Source: Rahnella aquatilis CIP 78.65 = ATCC 33071
GTDB taxonomy: Bacteria; Pseudomonadota; Gammaproteobacteria; Enterobacterales; Enterobacteriaceae
DNA: 64,000 nt
Assembly: GCF_000241955.1 (NCBI RefSeq)
Contig: NC_016818.1
Span: 248,001-312,000, forward strand
Direction of reading: 5' to 3'
Positions 47,039-58,639 of this stretch are shown in pieces (position 1 is the stretch's first letter; each line of letters begins with the position of its first letter). A program made the position numbers and the translations under genes. A model generated the notes under the pieces. That model ran no database searches. It was not told where the DNA came from and was given only the letters and a program-made list of their open reading frames with translations.

Positions 47039-47725
47039 TTACAGAGGTTGCTCATATCGTTCTGTCGTGCCGCCATAGTCATTTATCGCTTCCCATTTCA
47101 CACTGTTGCCTGAGATTTTCGCGGGAAGAATGACATCCAGCTCGCTCAATGGCGCAATCATGGCCACCTCTTTTAAAAAAGTTGAGCCAATGCTGAGTGA
47201 ACTGAAAACAACGTGATAAGGGCTCTGATTCTTGATAACGAGATGACCGTTATTTTTGGAGAAAGTGAGCGCCTTCGGTGCTTCAAACGATTTTCCGGGC
47301 AGTTTTGTTGGCCGGTAAAAGAGCTTTATCCGCGTATTGACCACCAGTTTAAGTTCGTTTTTTGTATTTTTAGGCGTTGAAGGTATCGCTTTAACATTGA
47401 TATAGAAAACGGACTCTCTGTCTGTCGGGAGGGCGCTGCCGTTATAGGAAATGCGCAGGTTACTTTCCTGTTGAGCATTCAGTCGAAATAGTGGCGGGGT
47501 GATAATAAAAGGACCGCGTGTTTTTTCTCCCCCCGCATCAACCCACGATTGTATGAGGAAAGGATTGTTATCGGCATTATTTTTAACGGAAAGGGTCGCT
47601 TCCCTTTTATCTGCGTCATAAATAACGCGTGTCCGTCCGACAATAATTCCGCCAGCATAGGTTATTTGTGATGTAAATACAGAAATTATAATGAAGAGTA
47701 ATGTTAATTTTTTTGACTTACCCAT
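47039..47725 (-). CDS. Periplasmic fimbrial chaperone
   Basis: 228 residues from the ATG at 47725 (MGKSKKLTLLF...), giving a proper signal peptide ending near TYAGG. A longer frame adds 31 residues with no signal character. PapD-like: GRTRVIYDADKREATLSVKN, the FxxIQSWVDAG strand and the conserved IKLFYRPTKL motif. It caps pilin subunits by donor-strand complementation. It lies between the pilin and usher genes. Confidence 0.9.
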   Translation of the reverse strand: MGKSKKLTLLFIIISVFTSQITYAGGIIVGRTRVIYDADKREATLSVKNNADNNPFLIQSWVDAGGEKTRGPFIITPPLFRLNAQQESNLRISYNGSALPTDRESVFYINVKAIPSTPKNTKNELKLVVNTRIKLFYRPTKLPGKSFEAPKALTFSKNNGHLVIKNQSPYHVVFSSLSIGSTFLKEVAMIAPLSELDVILPAKISGNSVKWEAINDYGGTTERYEQPL

Positions 47726-47830
47726 TCGAATATGAATCCTTACAGTAGCAATATATTCATGCGGTAATTGAATAAACGTATAATGAATGCCCTGTAGAAT
47801 TAATTTTTTACAGGGCAAGGTTCAAAGTAC

Positions 47831-48379
47831 TTATCTGTAATCGAGAGTGACTTTCACGCGCGCGTCTGCCGCACCGGCAGTGATATCGCCAGGCAATTTA
47901 AACGACTCATAGTATGCGAGAAGGTTGACATTCATAACCTTTCCGGGGATTGGATAGATGATGTCAGGTAATCCGTTGATTTTCATTACCTCGTTGGTTT
48001 CTGCATCTTCGATTCTGATGCCGACACCATCCGCCATTGCATCACCGTAATCATTGCCAAGTGCAATCAAATCAGTGGTATCAGCAACGGTATCTGATTC
48101 CAGCCAAATCCTGAAGTGGGGGGTCGGGTTACTCGCTGAAACGACAGGACAGTTATCAAGGGGCAGGGTGAAGGGAATCTTTGGCGAGAGATCACCAATT
48201 TCCTGGAATTGAGCTGCTGAATAAGTCCCTAAAGGTATGTTGAGCTCTTCACCACCATTTATTTCACAGGCTTCTTCAACAATCGCACCCGTAAAATTAA
48301 TCGCGCCATCGATCGCATAGCTATTTACAGCTATAGCCATAAATATCCCGCCCGCTAAGAGCTTGAATTTGGTTTTCAT
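47831..48379 (-). CDS. Major fimbrial subunit (type 1-like pilin)
   Basis: 182 residues from the ATG at 48379, a typical pilin length. The signal peptide MKTKFKLLAGGIFMAIAVNS ends near YA. The mature part begins IDGAINFTGAIVEEACEINGG, with the usual GxxxF and the first Cys. The second Cys is in PLDNCPVVSA, and the beta-zipper end is ADARVKVTLDYR. It is the first gene of the pilin-chaperone-usher-adhesin operon. Confidence 0.9.
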   Translation of the reverse strand: MKTKFKLLAGGIFMAIAVNSYAIDGAINFTGAIVEEACEINGGEELNIPLGTYSAAQFQEIGDLSPKIPFTLPLDNCPVVSASNPTPHFRIWLESDTVADTTDLIALGNDYGDAMADGVGIRIEDAETNEVMKINGLPDIIYPIPGKVMNVNLLAYYESFKLPGDITAGAADARVKVTLDYR

Positions 48380-48966
48380 TTTTTGCATCCATTCAGAAAT
48401 AAAAATAAAGGTTCGGCTAAAGATAAGTTGAGTCAATGTTAGAAAAATTAATTCATCATCTTTAGTCGGCAGATTCTATCAAGTGTTTTCTGTCATGAAT
48501 AGTGGATGACAATTTATTGAATTAAATAACTTAACTATTAGGTTGCAATATATATGTTGAAATGATTATTAATATTTATTGATTCATTTAAATGATCAGT
48601 TGGTGGTTAAATGCTCTATTTTTCAGATAAATATTATTCATAAGCTTTTACTATTAACGATATAAATAAACGTACCTATTTACATTTTCATTTCATTCCA
48701 TACCTGACGTGATCATGTGTTGATATTTTGGCCAGCAAGCGGCGGGGGATGTGCAACAAAATGGGGCAGACGATTTTGACCGGCGGGACAAACCGTAACA
48801 AACCAACCTTCGCTTGCGGAAGACTCCTCTGATATTGTTGATAAATTAGGAAATCCATAATCATTGTTACAATTTCGACTAGAATATATACCATTAAACG
48901 CTGTCTGTTTTAGCTGACTTTTCTGACAATACAAGCTTGAGGCATTCACGCCTTTGGGAGATTTAA
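48380..48966. promoter_or_regulatory. AT-rich region between the fimbrial operon and ompR
   Basis: 587 bases with no credible gene. About 48437-48690 is strikingly AT-rich by eye, with many TTAAT/ATTAT runs, as expected for an H-NS-bound promoter of acquired fimbriae. The part near 48900-48966 should hold the ompR promoter. No invertible element with clear inverted repeats was seen. Confidence 0.5.
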
Positions 48967-51044
<2,078 letters not shown>

Positions 51045-51053
51045 TTGAGGGGG

Positions 51054-51072
51054 GGGTGGCGATAAGCCACCC
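51054..51072 (+). terminator. Terminator-like hairpin after envZ
   Basis: GGGTGGC (51054-51060) pairs perfectly with GCCACCC (51066-51072) across GATAA. Only TT follows directly, so termination strength is uncertain. Confidence 0.6.
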
Positions 51073-51134
51073 TTAAGGCCGGTATGGGCAGCAGCTCACA
51101 GTTTTGACCTAAGGCCAGTGCCGGCAACCTCCCC

Positions 51135-51302
51135 TTAACTCTTCCTGCTCATCACATAATACTCTGCCGCTTCTTCCCGCCATCTCGGGGTCTCCGCTGC
51201 ATCCCACGGATTAATCAGTTCTACGCCGGTGTGTGCAAACACTTCTGCGTGATCCGTGGCAAGCTCCGCCTGATGGTTCAGGCAAATTGCCGCAAGCTGC
51301 AT
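51135..51302 (-). CDS. Candidate small protein gene of unknown function
   Basis: An open frame of 55 codons from the ATG at 51302 to the TAA at 51135, in the gap between envZ and pckA. The translation begins MQLAAICLNHQAELATDHAE, and the remainder includes INPWDAAETPRWREEAAEYY before the end VMSRKS. The composition is protein-like, with a charged C-terminal helix, and I do not recognise a family. There is no good ribosome-binding site. An exact 17-base palindrome lies directly upstream (51304-51320). It could be a real small gene, or the remnant of the C-terminus of a larger one, since a stop lies in frame just upstream. Confidence 0.35.
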   Translation of the reverse strand: MQLAAICLNHQAELATDHAEVFAHTGVELINPWDAAETPRWREEAAEYYVMSRKS

Positions 51303-51303
51303 A

Positions 51304-51320
51304 TGACAGCAATGCTGTCA
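51304..51320. repeat. Perfect 17-bp palindrome between envZ and pckA
   Basis: TGACAGCAATGCTGTCA is an exact inverted repeat around the central A. It touches the start of the candidate small gene on minus and lies about 30 bases beyond the pckA terminator. It may be an operator or a decayed hairpin. It does not match LexA spacing. Confidence 0.7.
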
Positions 51321-51348
51321 TTCTGAAATGCCACTGGGCCGGTTGCAA

Positions 51349-51373
51349 TAAAAAAGGCGCGGAAGCCCGCGCC
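51349..51373 (-). terminator. Intrinsic terminator of pckA
   Basis: GGCGCGG (51356-51362) pairs with CCGCGCC (51367-51373) across AAGC. The A-run at about 51349-51355 yields U in the minus transcript. Confidence 0.88.
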
Positions 51374-51394
51374 TGAGAAGAAATTGCCAGAAAA

Positions 51395-53017
51395 TTAACG
51401 TTTCGGTCCGGCACTGACCAGTGCGGCTCCGGCCGGAGTATCGGTGTATTTATCGAAGTTATCGATAAACAGCTGCGCCAGATGTTCCGCTTTCTCCTGC
51501 CATTGCTCACGGCTGGCGTAAGTATTGCGCGGATCCAGAATGTGCGTGTCGACGCCCGGCAGCTCAACCGGCACCGCCAGATTAAACAGCGGCAACGTAA
51601 AGGTTTCCGCGTCATCAATGGTGCCGTTGAGGATCGCGTCGATAATAGCGCGGGTATTTTTCAGCGAAATACGTTTGCCGGTGCCATTCCAGCCGGTGTT
51701 CACCAGATAAGCCTGAGCGCCTGCGGCTTCCATACGTTTCACCAGCACTTCGGAATATTGCGTCGGATGCAGCATCAGGAACGCCGCACCAAAGCAGGCA
51801 GAGAAGGTTGGCGTGGGTTCAGTGACGCCGCGCTCAGTGCCCGCCAGCTTTGCGGTAAAACCCGACAGAAAGTGGTATTGCGTTTGCGCGGCGGTGAGGC
51901 GGGAAACCGGCGGCAATACGCCAAACGCATCGGCTGTCAGGAAAATCACTTTACTGGCGTGACCGGCTTTCGATACTGGTTTCACGATATTTTGAATGTG
52001 ATAAATCGGGTAGGAGACGCGGGTATTTTCAGTTTTGCTGCCGTCATTGAAGTCGATTTTGCCGTCTGCGCTGACCATCACGTTTTCCAGCAAGGCGTCG
52101 CGTTTTATCGCACCGAAGATTTCCGGCTCGGCGTCTTTGCTCAGTTTGATGGTTTTGGCATAGCAGCCACCTTCAAAGTTAAAGACGCCGTCATCGTCCC
52201 AGCCGTGCTCATCATCGCCGATAAGCTGACGCTTCGGATCGGTAGATAACGTGGTTTTGCCGGTACCGGAAAGACCAAAGAACACCGCCACATCGCCTTT
52301 TTCGCCGACATTCGCCGAGCAATGCATTGAGGCGATACCCTGCAATGGCAGCAGATAGTTCATGACTGCGAACATGCCTTTCTTCATTTCGCCGCCGTAC
52401 CACGAGCCGCCGATCAGCTGGATACGCTCGGTCAGATTGAAAGCGATGAAGTTTTCAGAATTCAGCCCCTGTTTCTGCCAGTCCGGATTGGTGCATTTCG
52501 CGCCGTTCATCACGATGAAATCAGGCTCGAAATTTTCCAGTTCGCTGTCGTCCGGGCGGATAAACATGTTTTTGACGAAATGCGCCTGCCAGGCGACTTC
52601 CGTAATAAAGCGCACTTTCAGGCGGGAGTCGGCATTGGCACCGCAGAACGCGTCGATGATAAACAGACGCTTGCCGGACAACTGTTTGCTGACCAGTGCT
52701 TTCAGTGAGGTCCAGGTTGCCTGCGACAGCGGTTTGTTATCATTTTTCCCTTTGCCCTGATCAGCCCACCAGAGCGTATCGCGTGTGGTGTCATCACGGA
52801 CGATGTATTTATCTTTCGGCGAGCGGCCTGTGAAGATGCCGGTATCGACATTCACTGCACCAAGCTCTGTCACCTGCCCGCGCTCATAACCTTCCAGGCC
52901 CGGGGCCGTCTCTTCTGCAAAAAGAGTTTCGTAATCAGGGTTATAGATAATTTCGCTATTCTGGTGGATCCCATACTGGGAGAGTGTTTCGGCGGTGATC
53001 CCGATAGTGGTAGGCAT
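51395..53017 (-). CDS. pckA: Phosphoenolpyruvate carboxykinase (ATP)
   Basis: Converts oxaloacetate and ATP to phosphoenolpyruvate and CO2 in gluconeogenesis. 540 residues, as in E. coli. The kinase-1a P-loop is GLSGTGKTT and the oxaloacetate site is [12 protein letters not shown]. The kinase-2 region lies in [20 protein letters not shown], and the Arg/Lys of the active site are in TRVSYPI. It is convergent with envZ, as in E. coli. Confidence 0.98.
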   Translation of the reverse strand: MPTTIGITAETLSQYGIHQNSEIIYNPDYETLFAEETAPGLEGYERGQVTELGAVNVDTGIFTGRSPKDKYIVRDDTTRDTLWWADQGKGKNDNKPLSQATWTSLKALVSKQLSGKRLFIIDAFCGANADSRLKVRFITEVAWQAHFVKNMFIRPDDSELENFEPDFIVMNGAKCTNPDWQKQGLNSENFIAFNLTERIQLIGGSWYGGEMKKGMFAVMNYLLPLQGIASMHCSANVGEKGDVAVFFGLSGTGKTTLSTDPKRQLIGDDEHGWDDDGVFNFEGGCYAKTIKLSKDAEPEIFGAIKRDALLENVMVSADGKIDFNDGSKTENTRVSYPIYHIQNIVKPVSKAGHASKVIFLTADAFGVLPPVSRLTAAQTQYHFLSGFTAKLAGTERGVTEPTPTFSACFGAAFLMLHPTQYSEVLVKRMEAAGAQAYLVNTGWNGTGKRISLKNTRAIIDAILNGTIDDAETFTLPLFNLAVPVELPGVDTHILDPRNTYASREQWQEKAEHLAQLFIDNFDKYTDTPAGAALVSAGPKR

Positions 53018-53193
53018 TTCCCTGCTCCTTGCTGAACTTGAATCCCGTAGATAGGGATAAATCAGTGGTTATTGTAGGTATATATCGCTTTTGTGCCGCG
53101 ACAGGTCTCAAAGAATAACGGTAGATGTGAATGTTTTTCCAGAATTGTGATGAAAAACCCGAAAGGTGTGCAAATGAGGTTATGAATAAGCAA

Positions 53194-53223
53194 TAAAAAA
53201 GGGACTTTTCAGTGAAAAGTCCC
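53194..53223 (-). terminator. Intrinsic terminator after hslO
   Basis: GGGACTTTTC (53201-53210) pairs perfectly with GAAAAGTCCC (53214-53223) across AGT, with an A-run at 53194-53200 giving U on the hslO transcript. The rest of the 227-base gap to pckA holds the pckA promoter. Confidence 0.9.
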
Positions 53224-53244
53224 TCAGGCTGCGCGTGTTAACGA

Positions 53245-54129
53245 TCAATGAACGTGGTCATCTCCGGAATGAACGTCGCCGCCAGCTTTCAGCGTCGCCA
53301 TATCCATTCCATCAAATTCATAGTCCGCGCCGCAATAATCGCAGTGCATTTCGATTTTGCCATCGGCTTCAAGCATTTCGTGAATATCTTCATCCGGCAG
53401 GGTCAGCAGCGCAGCCGCACAACGTTCGCGGGAACAGGTGCAACGGAAGCAGACGTCCTGCGGTTCATACAGAGTAACCTCTTCCTGATGATACAGACGG
53501 TAAAGCACTTCGTTGGCTGGCAGGGTCAGCAACTCTTCCGCTTTGATGGTGGTGGTCAGCTGTGCCAGATGGCTGAACTCTTCCGGATCAGTATCCTGTG
53601 CTGGCAGAACCTGCAACAACATAGCGCCTGCAGCAGGCTGGCCTTCAACTTCACCGGTACGGATGAAGATGCGGGTTGGCAGCTGTTCTGACTGCATGAA
53701 GTAGTTTTCCAGACACTCTGCCAGGTTTTCGCCTTCCAGCCCCACGACGCCCTGATAACGTTCGCCGACGGTCGGCGAAATAGTGATCACCATGTAGCCG
53801 TTGCCAATCATCTCTTTCAGCGAGCTGCCTTCGGTGATGTCACCTTGCAGACGTGCGACACCGCGCAGTTCCTGTTTGTTATTACCGTTGATCACGGCCA
53901 GTTTCAGCGGACCATCGCCCTGCAACTGCACGGTAATATCGCCGTCAAATTTCAGGGTGGCGGTCAGCAGGCTGGTCGCCACCAACATTTCACCCAGCAG
54001 ATTGCGTACTTCTGCCGGATAATCGTGCCCGGCAACAACCTGCTGGAAAGTTTCTTTGAGCGAGACCAGTTCACCGCGAACGGCGTGATGACTGAACAGG
54101 TAGCGATGCAGTTGGTCGTGATTAGACAT
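53245..54129 (-). CDS. hslO: Redox-regulated chaperone Hsp33
   Basis: Holdase chaperone activated by oxidation and unfolding. 294 residues from the ATG at 54129 (E. coli 292). The redox switch is Cys230-x-Cys232 in [11 protein letters not shown] and Cys263-x-x-Cys266 in [12 protein letters not shown], which bind zinc when reduced. Extra cysteines at 227 and 237 are also present. It lies downstream of hslR on minus, 58 bases away. Confidence 0.97.
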   Translation of the reverse strand: MSNHDQLHRYLFSHHAVRGELVSLKETFQQVVAGHDYPAEVRNLLGEMLVATSLLTATLKFDGDITVQLQGDGPLKLAVINGNNKQELRGVARLQGDITEGSSLKEMIGNGYMVITISPTVGERYQGVVGLEGENLAECLENYFMQSEQLPTRIFIRTGEVEGQPAAGAMLLQVLPAQDTDPEEFSHLAQLTTTIKAEELLTLPANEVLYRLYHQEEVTLYEPQDVCFRCTCSRERCAAALLTLPDEDIHEMLEADGKIEMHCDYCGADYEFDGMDMATLKAGGDVHSGDDHVH

Positions 54130-54187
54130 AATTTTCTCTCTGTTTAGCGAACTCAAATCCTTAATCCTTCATCTGATGACTTTGGAT

Positions 54188-54592
54188 TTATTCAGAATCG
54201 CCATATTTAAATTTGATCAGGTTGCGGCGTTCCTTTTTGTCCGGACGTCTGTCCGGGTGCGGCATCGCATTCATTTTGCGGGCTTCGGCGATTTTTTCCC
54301 GGCTGGCAATGCTCGCCTCAGTTTCCTGATACAGTTTCTGTGCTTCTTCCGCACTGCGGCGCTGAGTGGTCAGCCCCAAAACGATAATCGTTTTTGTGTC
54401 ATTTCCCTGGCGTAATGTTAATTCGGCATTCAGTTCCATCAGCTTGCTGGGCTTGCCCCGCTGACCGTTGTAATGCACTTTGCCGCCGTCAATCATCTCG
54501 CGTGCCAGCGCGCGGGTCTTATAAAAACGAGCCGCCCACAGCCATTTATCAAGGCGCACTGCATTATCGTCGTCTTCCGTTTTACCTTTCAT
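54188..54592 (-). CDS. hslR: Ribosome-associated heat shock protein Hsp15
   Basis: S4-domain RNA-binding protein that recycles 50S subunits carrying a peptidyl-tRNA after stalled translation. 134 residues (E. coli 133). The S4 domain starts VRLDKWLWAARFYKTRALAR, and the end PHPDRRPDKKERRNLIKFKY is conserved. GGGAGAAAC precedes the ATG. It sits between yrfG and hslO. Confidence 0.96.
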   Translation of the reverse strand: MKGKTEDDDNAVRLDKWLWAARFYKTRALAREMIDGGKVHYNGQRGKPSKLMELNAELTLRQGNDTKTIIVLGLTTQRRSAEEAQKLYQETEASIASREKIAEARKMNAMPHPDRRPDKKERRNLIKFKYGDSE

Positions 54593-54616
54593 GTTTCTCC
54601 CCTGAGCGTACCGGTA

Positions 54617-55306
54617 TTACTTAGCCGGGCCTGTTACGGGGTGAATTGCAGGCAACAGGCTGCGGTAGTCATTGATGGAAGGATGTCCTTCAAATGACTT
54701 ATTTGCCATGGTTGAATCCGGATTTTCTATACCCAGACAATAGCGGATGCCGAAGGTTTTTGCCGCATTCAGGATAGGTTCACCGTCATCAACAAATAAG
54801 GTTCTGTCGGGATTAAAGCCCGTTTGTCGCTGAACTGCAGACCACAACCGCTGATCTTCCTTCGGATAACCAAATGTGTGGGTGGAAAGTAATAAATCAA
54901 GGTGCTGATCTAATCCGGTATGTTCGATTTTAACGGAAAGGCTGTGCGGATGCGCATTGGTGAGCAAAATTGTCTGTCGTCCGCTTTCACGCAAATGAGC
55001 CAGAAAGGGCAACGTGTCGTCACGAAGACGCGCATTTTTGCCGATGTTTGTCGTCATCTGGTAAATATCCAGACTCAGCCTTTCGCTCCAGTAGTCGAAG
55101 CAATACCAGTTCATGGTGTGCTGGACGGCAAGGTATTCGTCATGAATTAACTGGCGTGCATTTTCAAGCGGGATCGCACGCTGCTGACTGAGAGCAAGCG
55201 GGACATCCTGTAACCAGAACTGGCTGTCAAAAGCCAGATCCAGCAATGTGCCGTCCATATCGAGTAAAACGGTATCGATGCATTGCCAGTCAAAATCAGA
55301 GGGCAT
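54617..55306 (-). CDS. yrfG: HAD-family GMP/IMP nucleotidase YrfG
   Basis: Haloacid dehalogenase-like phosphatase acting on purine nucleotides in E. coli. 229 residues (E. coli 222). The nucleophile and acid are Asp16 and Asp18 in VLLDMDGTLLDLAF. The motif II threonine is in ILLTNAHPHSLSVK, and the motif III/IV region is LSTHTFGYPKEDQRLW plus FVDDGEPIL. GGAG precedes the ATG. It starts the yrfG-hslR-hslO run on minus. Confidence 0.94.
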   Translation of the reverse strand: MPSDFDWQCIDTVLLDMDGTLLDLAFDSQFWLQDVPLALSQQRAIPLENARQLIHDEYLAVQHTMNWYCFDYWSERLSLDIYQMTTNIGKNARLRDDTLPFLAHLRESGRQTILLTNAHPHSLSVKIEHTGLDQHLDLLLSTHTFGYPKEDQRLWSAVQRQTGFNPDRTLFVDDGEPILNAAKTFGIRYCLGIENPDSTMANKSFEGHPSINDYRSLLPAIHPVTGPAK

Positions 55307-55389
55307 GAAAACTCCATGTCCTTGCGGCGATGAGAAGTCGCAGGGGCGAATATGTGAAAGCCAGGAAGGGCTCAGGGTAGCATAATCTG

Positions 55390-55414
55390 ACCGGGTGGCG
55401 CAGAGGCACCCGGT
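55390..55414. repeat. Stem-loop near the end of igaA
   Basis: ACCGGGTG (55390-55397) pairs with CACCCGGT (55407-55414). It starts 4 bases past the igaA stop on the minus strand. No U-run follows, so it is either a factor-dependent 3' end or a stabilising structure. Confidence 0.6.
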
Positions 55415-55418
55415 GGTT

Positions 55419-57566
55419 TCAACCCAGTTTTTGCACGGGCATTGGCATCAGCGTGGGATGAAAGCAGGAGTTATAATATTGCTGAATATCGTCTATCCGG
55501 CGCTTATCTTTAATGAACCGGCGGATAAACAGCACGGTATTGACCGCCAGAACACCGATCAGCAACAACAGCAATAAGCTGGTGCCCAGATAGCGCCAGA
55601 GCGTCGAGATATCCGGCTCGCTGTGCAGCGAAATGTGACGGGTTCCGTTGGCATCGATACTGATACTGGTGATCACGCCCTGCGCACTGAAAGGTGTATG
55701 CAGCAGGAGCGTTGATAATTGTTGCAGCTGTTTCCACTGTTCCTGCGGCGGGTTAGCGAACACGCCCACGGGAGGAGCAGGCATTTCAATCAGCTGACGC
55801 CCTTCATCGTTGCTGATCAGGAACCCGCCCGGCGGCGGACTGTTAAGGCTGTCCGCGGCACGACGGGTTTCCTGAACAAAGAAAGAAGACGTGGCGTTAT
55901 TCACCAGTTCACTCAGTGATTGCGCGCTGACCGGACGCAGCAGAACATTAATCCCCTGCAATGTGCCCGCTTTTGCCCGCTTGACCAGCGAGTTCCAGTT
56001 GCTTGAATTGCCCAGATTCACCAGTGCGTTTTTCAGACGAACACAATCGTTGCTGTTTCCGCACAGCGTTTCGGTTTTCAGCACGATATCCGCGAAATCA
56101 TCAAGCAGGATCATACCGGATTTCTCGATAGCGGTGGCCAGTTGCGGGTTAATGTTTTGCTCAGGCATCTGATTTTGGCCGGGATGCAGTTGGTTGTTCA
56201 CCGTCGTTTGCAGCGCTGTAGCCGCATCAATAATTTCTGACTGCGGTACCGGCAGCGGTGTCGCGGTATTCCAGTAAATCGCGGAACAGTCAAAAGGCAT
56301 AAAGCCGGATGCAGAACGGCTGGCTGCCGGTGGCACATAACACATGCCGGTACCCTGAACTTTCAGGGTATCGCCGACGCGCAGGGCCGCCTTTTCCAGT
56401 TCCTGTACGCTGTTAACCTGTGAACTTTGGGCGCCCTGCAACCAGGCTACGCTGAGTTTGAGTGGCAGGCCAAGCGGCACATAAACCAGTAAGGCCAGCA
56501 GCAAAAGGAAGGCGCTGGTGGCGAGCACCAGATTTCTTCCCCACAGCTGGAGCGGGAATTTCTTCACTTCGTCGTGCAGTGTCAGATAACTTCCCTGACG
56601 CACAACGTGGCTGTTCATATAGACTTCCACATCCGTCGGCTGCCCGAGATCACGGCCAATATAGGGCTGCCAGTGAGGCGGATAAATCAGGTCTACCGCA
56701 CCGAGCGAAATATTGCTGATATCACCTTGTTTGGATTCACCAAACAAACCCCAGCGTTTCGGTAAGCCGCGCAGGCAATGGATCTCCTTACGATTCTTAC
56801 CTAAACGTTCTGAAACTAATCGCCAGATAACCCAGGCAGCTAATCCTGCTGAAATTAACAGCAGCCAGGGCAGAAATATCACCGGACTTTGCAGCGTGAT
56901 GAACAGCACAAGCAGAATGGCGGAAACGGCCAGCGCTTCTTTTACGCCATTCGAACGGGTCAGTGCGTGCTCTTCACGCGTTTCGCGACGCACTTTGACC
57001 AGTTCAATATGCTCGCTTTCTTCATGGCGGATAGACGCATTTTGCGGCTGCGAAGGCATCACCGCCGAAACCGGCGCAGGGCCTTCGTAAACGTGCTCGG
57101 TCAGTGTATGACCGTTGAGTGAAATCACCAGCGGCAGGGTCTGCGTTTTGATCAGCTCAACCTGGTTTTCCTGAGCAATATATTGCTCCCAGAATGGCGG
57201 CAGGTGAATTTCAGTAGAATCGAGGAAGTAACGCCATTTGTTGGGATCTTCGCTCGCCACACCATAACGGGTGATCGCGCGGGTCAGGCTATAAACATTT
57301 TCGCTTTTAGTGGTCAGCGTCAGTTTATCGCGCAGGATAATCAGATTATTGCGGTGGGTAATCGGCGTCTGGCCGAGGCCTTCATTTTGCCGCAGATAAC
57401 GTTCTACTGCGTCGCGTTCTTTCTGGGAGAGTTTGCGCTGACTCGGTGTGGAGAAACGCACGACGGACTCGTCGCGTTGGCGGCGACGCAATACAAGCCA
57501 AAAATACGAAGCTGTGGCAATAATTGCGATACACAACAACACCAGTGTCACGACTACTGTGCTCAT
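55419..57566 (-). CDS. igaA: IgaA/UmoB-type inner membrane inhibitor of the Rcs system
   Basis: Inner membrane protein that holds the Rcs phosphorelay in check; essential in E. coli (YrfF) and Salmonella. 715 residues (E. coli 711). It has an N-terminal TM helix (residues 5-22), two TM groups around SAILLVLFITLQSPVIFLPW and VLATSAFLLLLALLVYVPLG, and a C-terminal TM (LGTSLLLLLLIGVLAVNTVL). Between them is a large periplasmic domain with cysteines (GMCYV, DCSAIYW, LCGNSNDCVRL). It is divergent from nudE across 442 bases. Confidence 0.94.
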   Translation of the reverse strand: MSTVVVTLVLLCIAIIATASYFWLVLRRRQRDESVVRFSTPSQRKLSQKERDAVERYLRQNEGLGQTPITHRNNLIILRDKLTLTTKSENVYSLTRAITRYGVASEDPNKWRYFLDSTEIHLPPFWEQYIAQENQVELIKTQTLPLVISLNGHTLTEHVYEGPAPVSAVMPSQPQNASIRHEESEHIELVKVRRETREEHALTRSNGVKEALAVSAILLVLFITLQSPVIFLPWLLLISAGLAAWVIWRLVSERLGKNRKEIHCLRGLPKRWGLFGESKQGDISNISLGAVDLIYPPHWQPYIGRDLGQPTDVEVYMNSHVVRQGSYLTLHDEVKKFPLQLWGRNLVLATSAFLLLLALLVYVPLGLPLKLSVAWLQGAQSSQVNSVQELEKAALRVGDTLKVQGTGMCYVPPAASRSASGFMPFDCSAIYWNTATPLPVPQSEIIDAATALQTTVNNQLHPGQNQMPEQNINPQLATAIEKSGMILLDDFADIVLKTETLCGNSNDCVRLKNALVNLGNSSNWNSLVKRAKAGTLQGINVLLRPVSAQSLSELVNNATSSFFVQETRRAADSLNSPPPGGFLISNDEGRQLIEMPAPPVGVFANPPQEQWKQLQQLSTLLLHTPFSAQGVITSISIDANGTRHISLHSEPDISTLWRYLGTSLLLLLLIGVLAVNTVLFIRRFIKDKRRIDDIQQYYNSCFHPTLMPMPVQKLG

Positions 57567-58008
57567 CCGATCCCCGTTCAGACGTGGGTGACTTACGTCA
57601 ACTCTGTGAAAGTATTATACATAAACGAAATGCACATTCTGCGCATGAGCGCCTTTTTGATAGGAATTTTATTATTATTTGCCTGAATGGTGTGCATAAA
57701 AATACCACGCTAGAGGATACCTGTATTTAGGAATCAACGGGTATCGGTATAATCCTATTTTGAAGTGGGAATGTTTTTGTTAAAGCAAAAATGTGATGGC
57801 CATGAGGCAACGTATTTTTTTTACGCGATTAACGGCGATTATGCAGCGATATTTTGTACGTAAAATACACAGAATAAAGACGGTTTTTCAGTAAAGATTG
57901 CGATGCTGGCGCTCATTAACGCACAATGACTCCCGGTAGCGGCCTTTGAACAGACAACCGAACCCATTAGAACACCTCTGCTCAGGTGAATAATAAGTTG
58001 GGGATGAG
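57567..58008. promoter_or_regulatory. Divergent igaA / nudE intergenic region
   Basis: 442 bases. The left third is AT-rich and contains TATTATACATAAACG, a possible promoter. A frame of 18 hydrophobic codons occurs at 57630-57686 without a ribosome-binding site. The middle has GGTATCGGTATAATCC, another possible -10 region. No RNA gene or repeat was recognised. Confidence 0.4.
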
Positions 58009-58566
58009 ATGACACAACACCTGCAAAAACCGAAAATCACGAAGGTGGAAACCGTGGCCCGTTCGCGATTATTCACCATCGAATCTGTTGATCTGACATT
58101 CAGCAACGGCGCTGAACGTGTGTATGAACGCATGCGTCCTTCCGATCGCGAAGCGGTGATGATTGTGCCAATCATTGATAATGAGCTGCTGTTAATTCAG
58201 GAATATGCCGTAGGGATTGAAAGCTATGAGCTGGGGTTCCCTAAGGGACTGATTGATCCCGGTGAAGGCGTGCTTGAAGCGGCGAACCGCGAACTGATGG
58301 AAGAGGTGGGCTACGGTGCGCGGCACTTCGACGTGCTGGCAAAACTGACCATGGCGCCTTCTTACTTCTCAAGTCGCATGAATATCGTCATTGCCAAAGA
58401 TTTGTATATGAAAAGTCTGGAAGGTGATGAGCCGGAACCTTTGCCGCAAACGCGCTGGCCGGTGTCACGCATGATGGAACTGTTGCAGCATCCGGATTTT
58501 TGCGAAGCCCGCAATGTGAGTGCGTTATTTCTGGCGCATGATTTTCTGATGCGCAACGCCCGCTGA
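58009..58566 (+). CDS. nudE: ADP compounds hydrolase NudE
   Basis: Nudix hydrolase acting on ADP-ribose, NADH and Ap3A-type molecules. 185 residues, close to E. coli NudE. The Nudix box spans Gly80 to Tyr102: GLIDPGEGVLEAANRELMEE, then VGY. It is followed by the family block MAPSYFSSRMNIVIAKDLY. A bidirectional terminator separates it from the convergent mrcA. Confidence 0.96.
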   Translation: MTQHLQKPKITKVETVARSRLFTIESVDLTFSNGAERVYERMRPSDREAVMIVPIIDNELLLIQEYAVGIESYELGFPKGLIDPGEGVLEAANRELMEEVGYGARHFDVLAKLTMAPSYFSSRMNIVIAKDLYMKSLEGDEPEPLPQTRWPVSRMMELLQHPDFCEARNVSALFLAHDFLMRNAR

Positions 58567-58585
58567 ACCGCGATAAAACATCATT

Positions 58586-58622
58586 AAAAAAGCCGGTCGT
58601 GCATTACGCAGACCGGCTTTTT
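58586..58622. terminator. Bidirectional terminator between nudE and mrcA
   Basis: AAAAAGCCGGTC (58586-58597) pairs perfectly with GACCGGCTTTTT (58611-58622). A-run and T-run on the two sides serve both strands. Confidence 0.93.
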
Positions 58623-58639
58623 GCTTTATTACTCAGGCA

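Noticed and set aside
57630..57686. 18-codon hydrophobic peptide frame in the igaA-nudE gap
   Set aside because: It looks like a membrane peptide, but it has no ribosome-binding site and no other support; chance in AT-rich DNA is likely.
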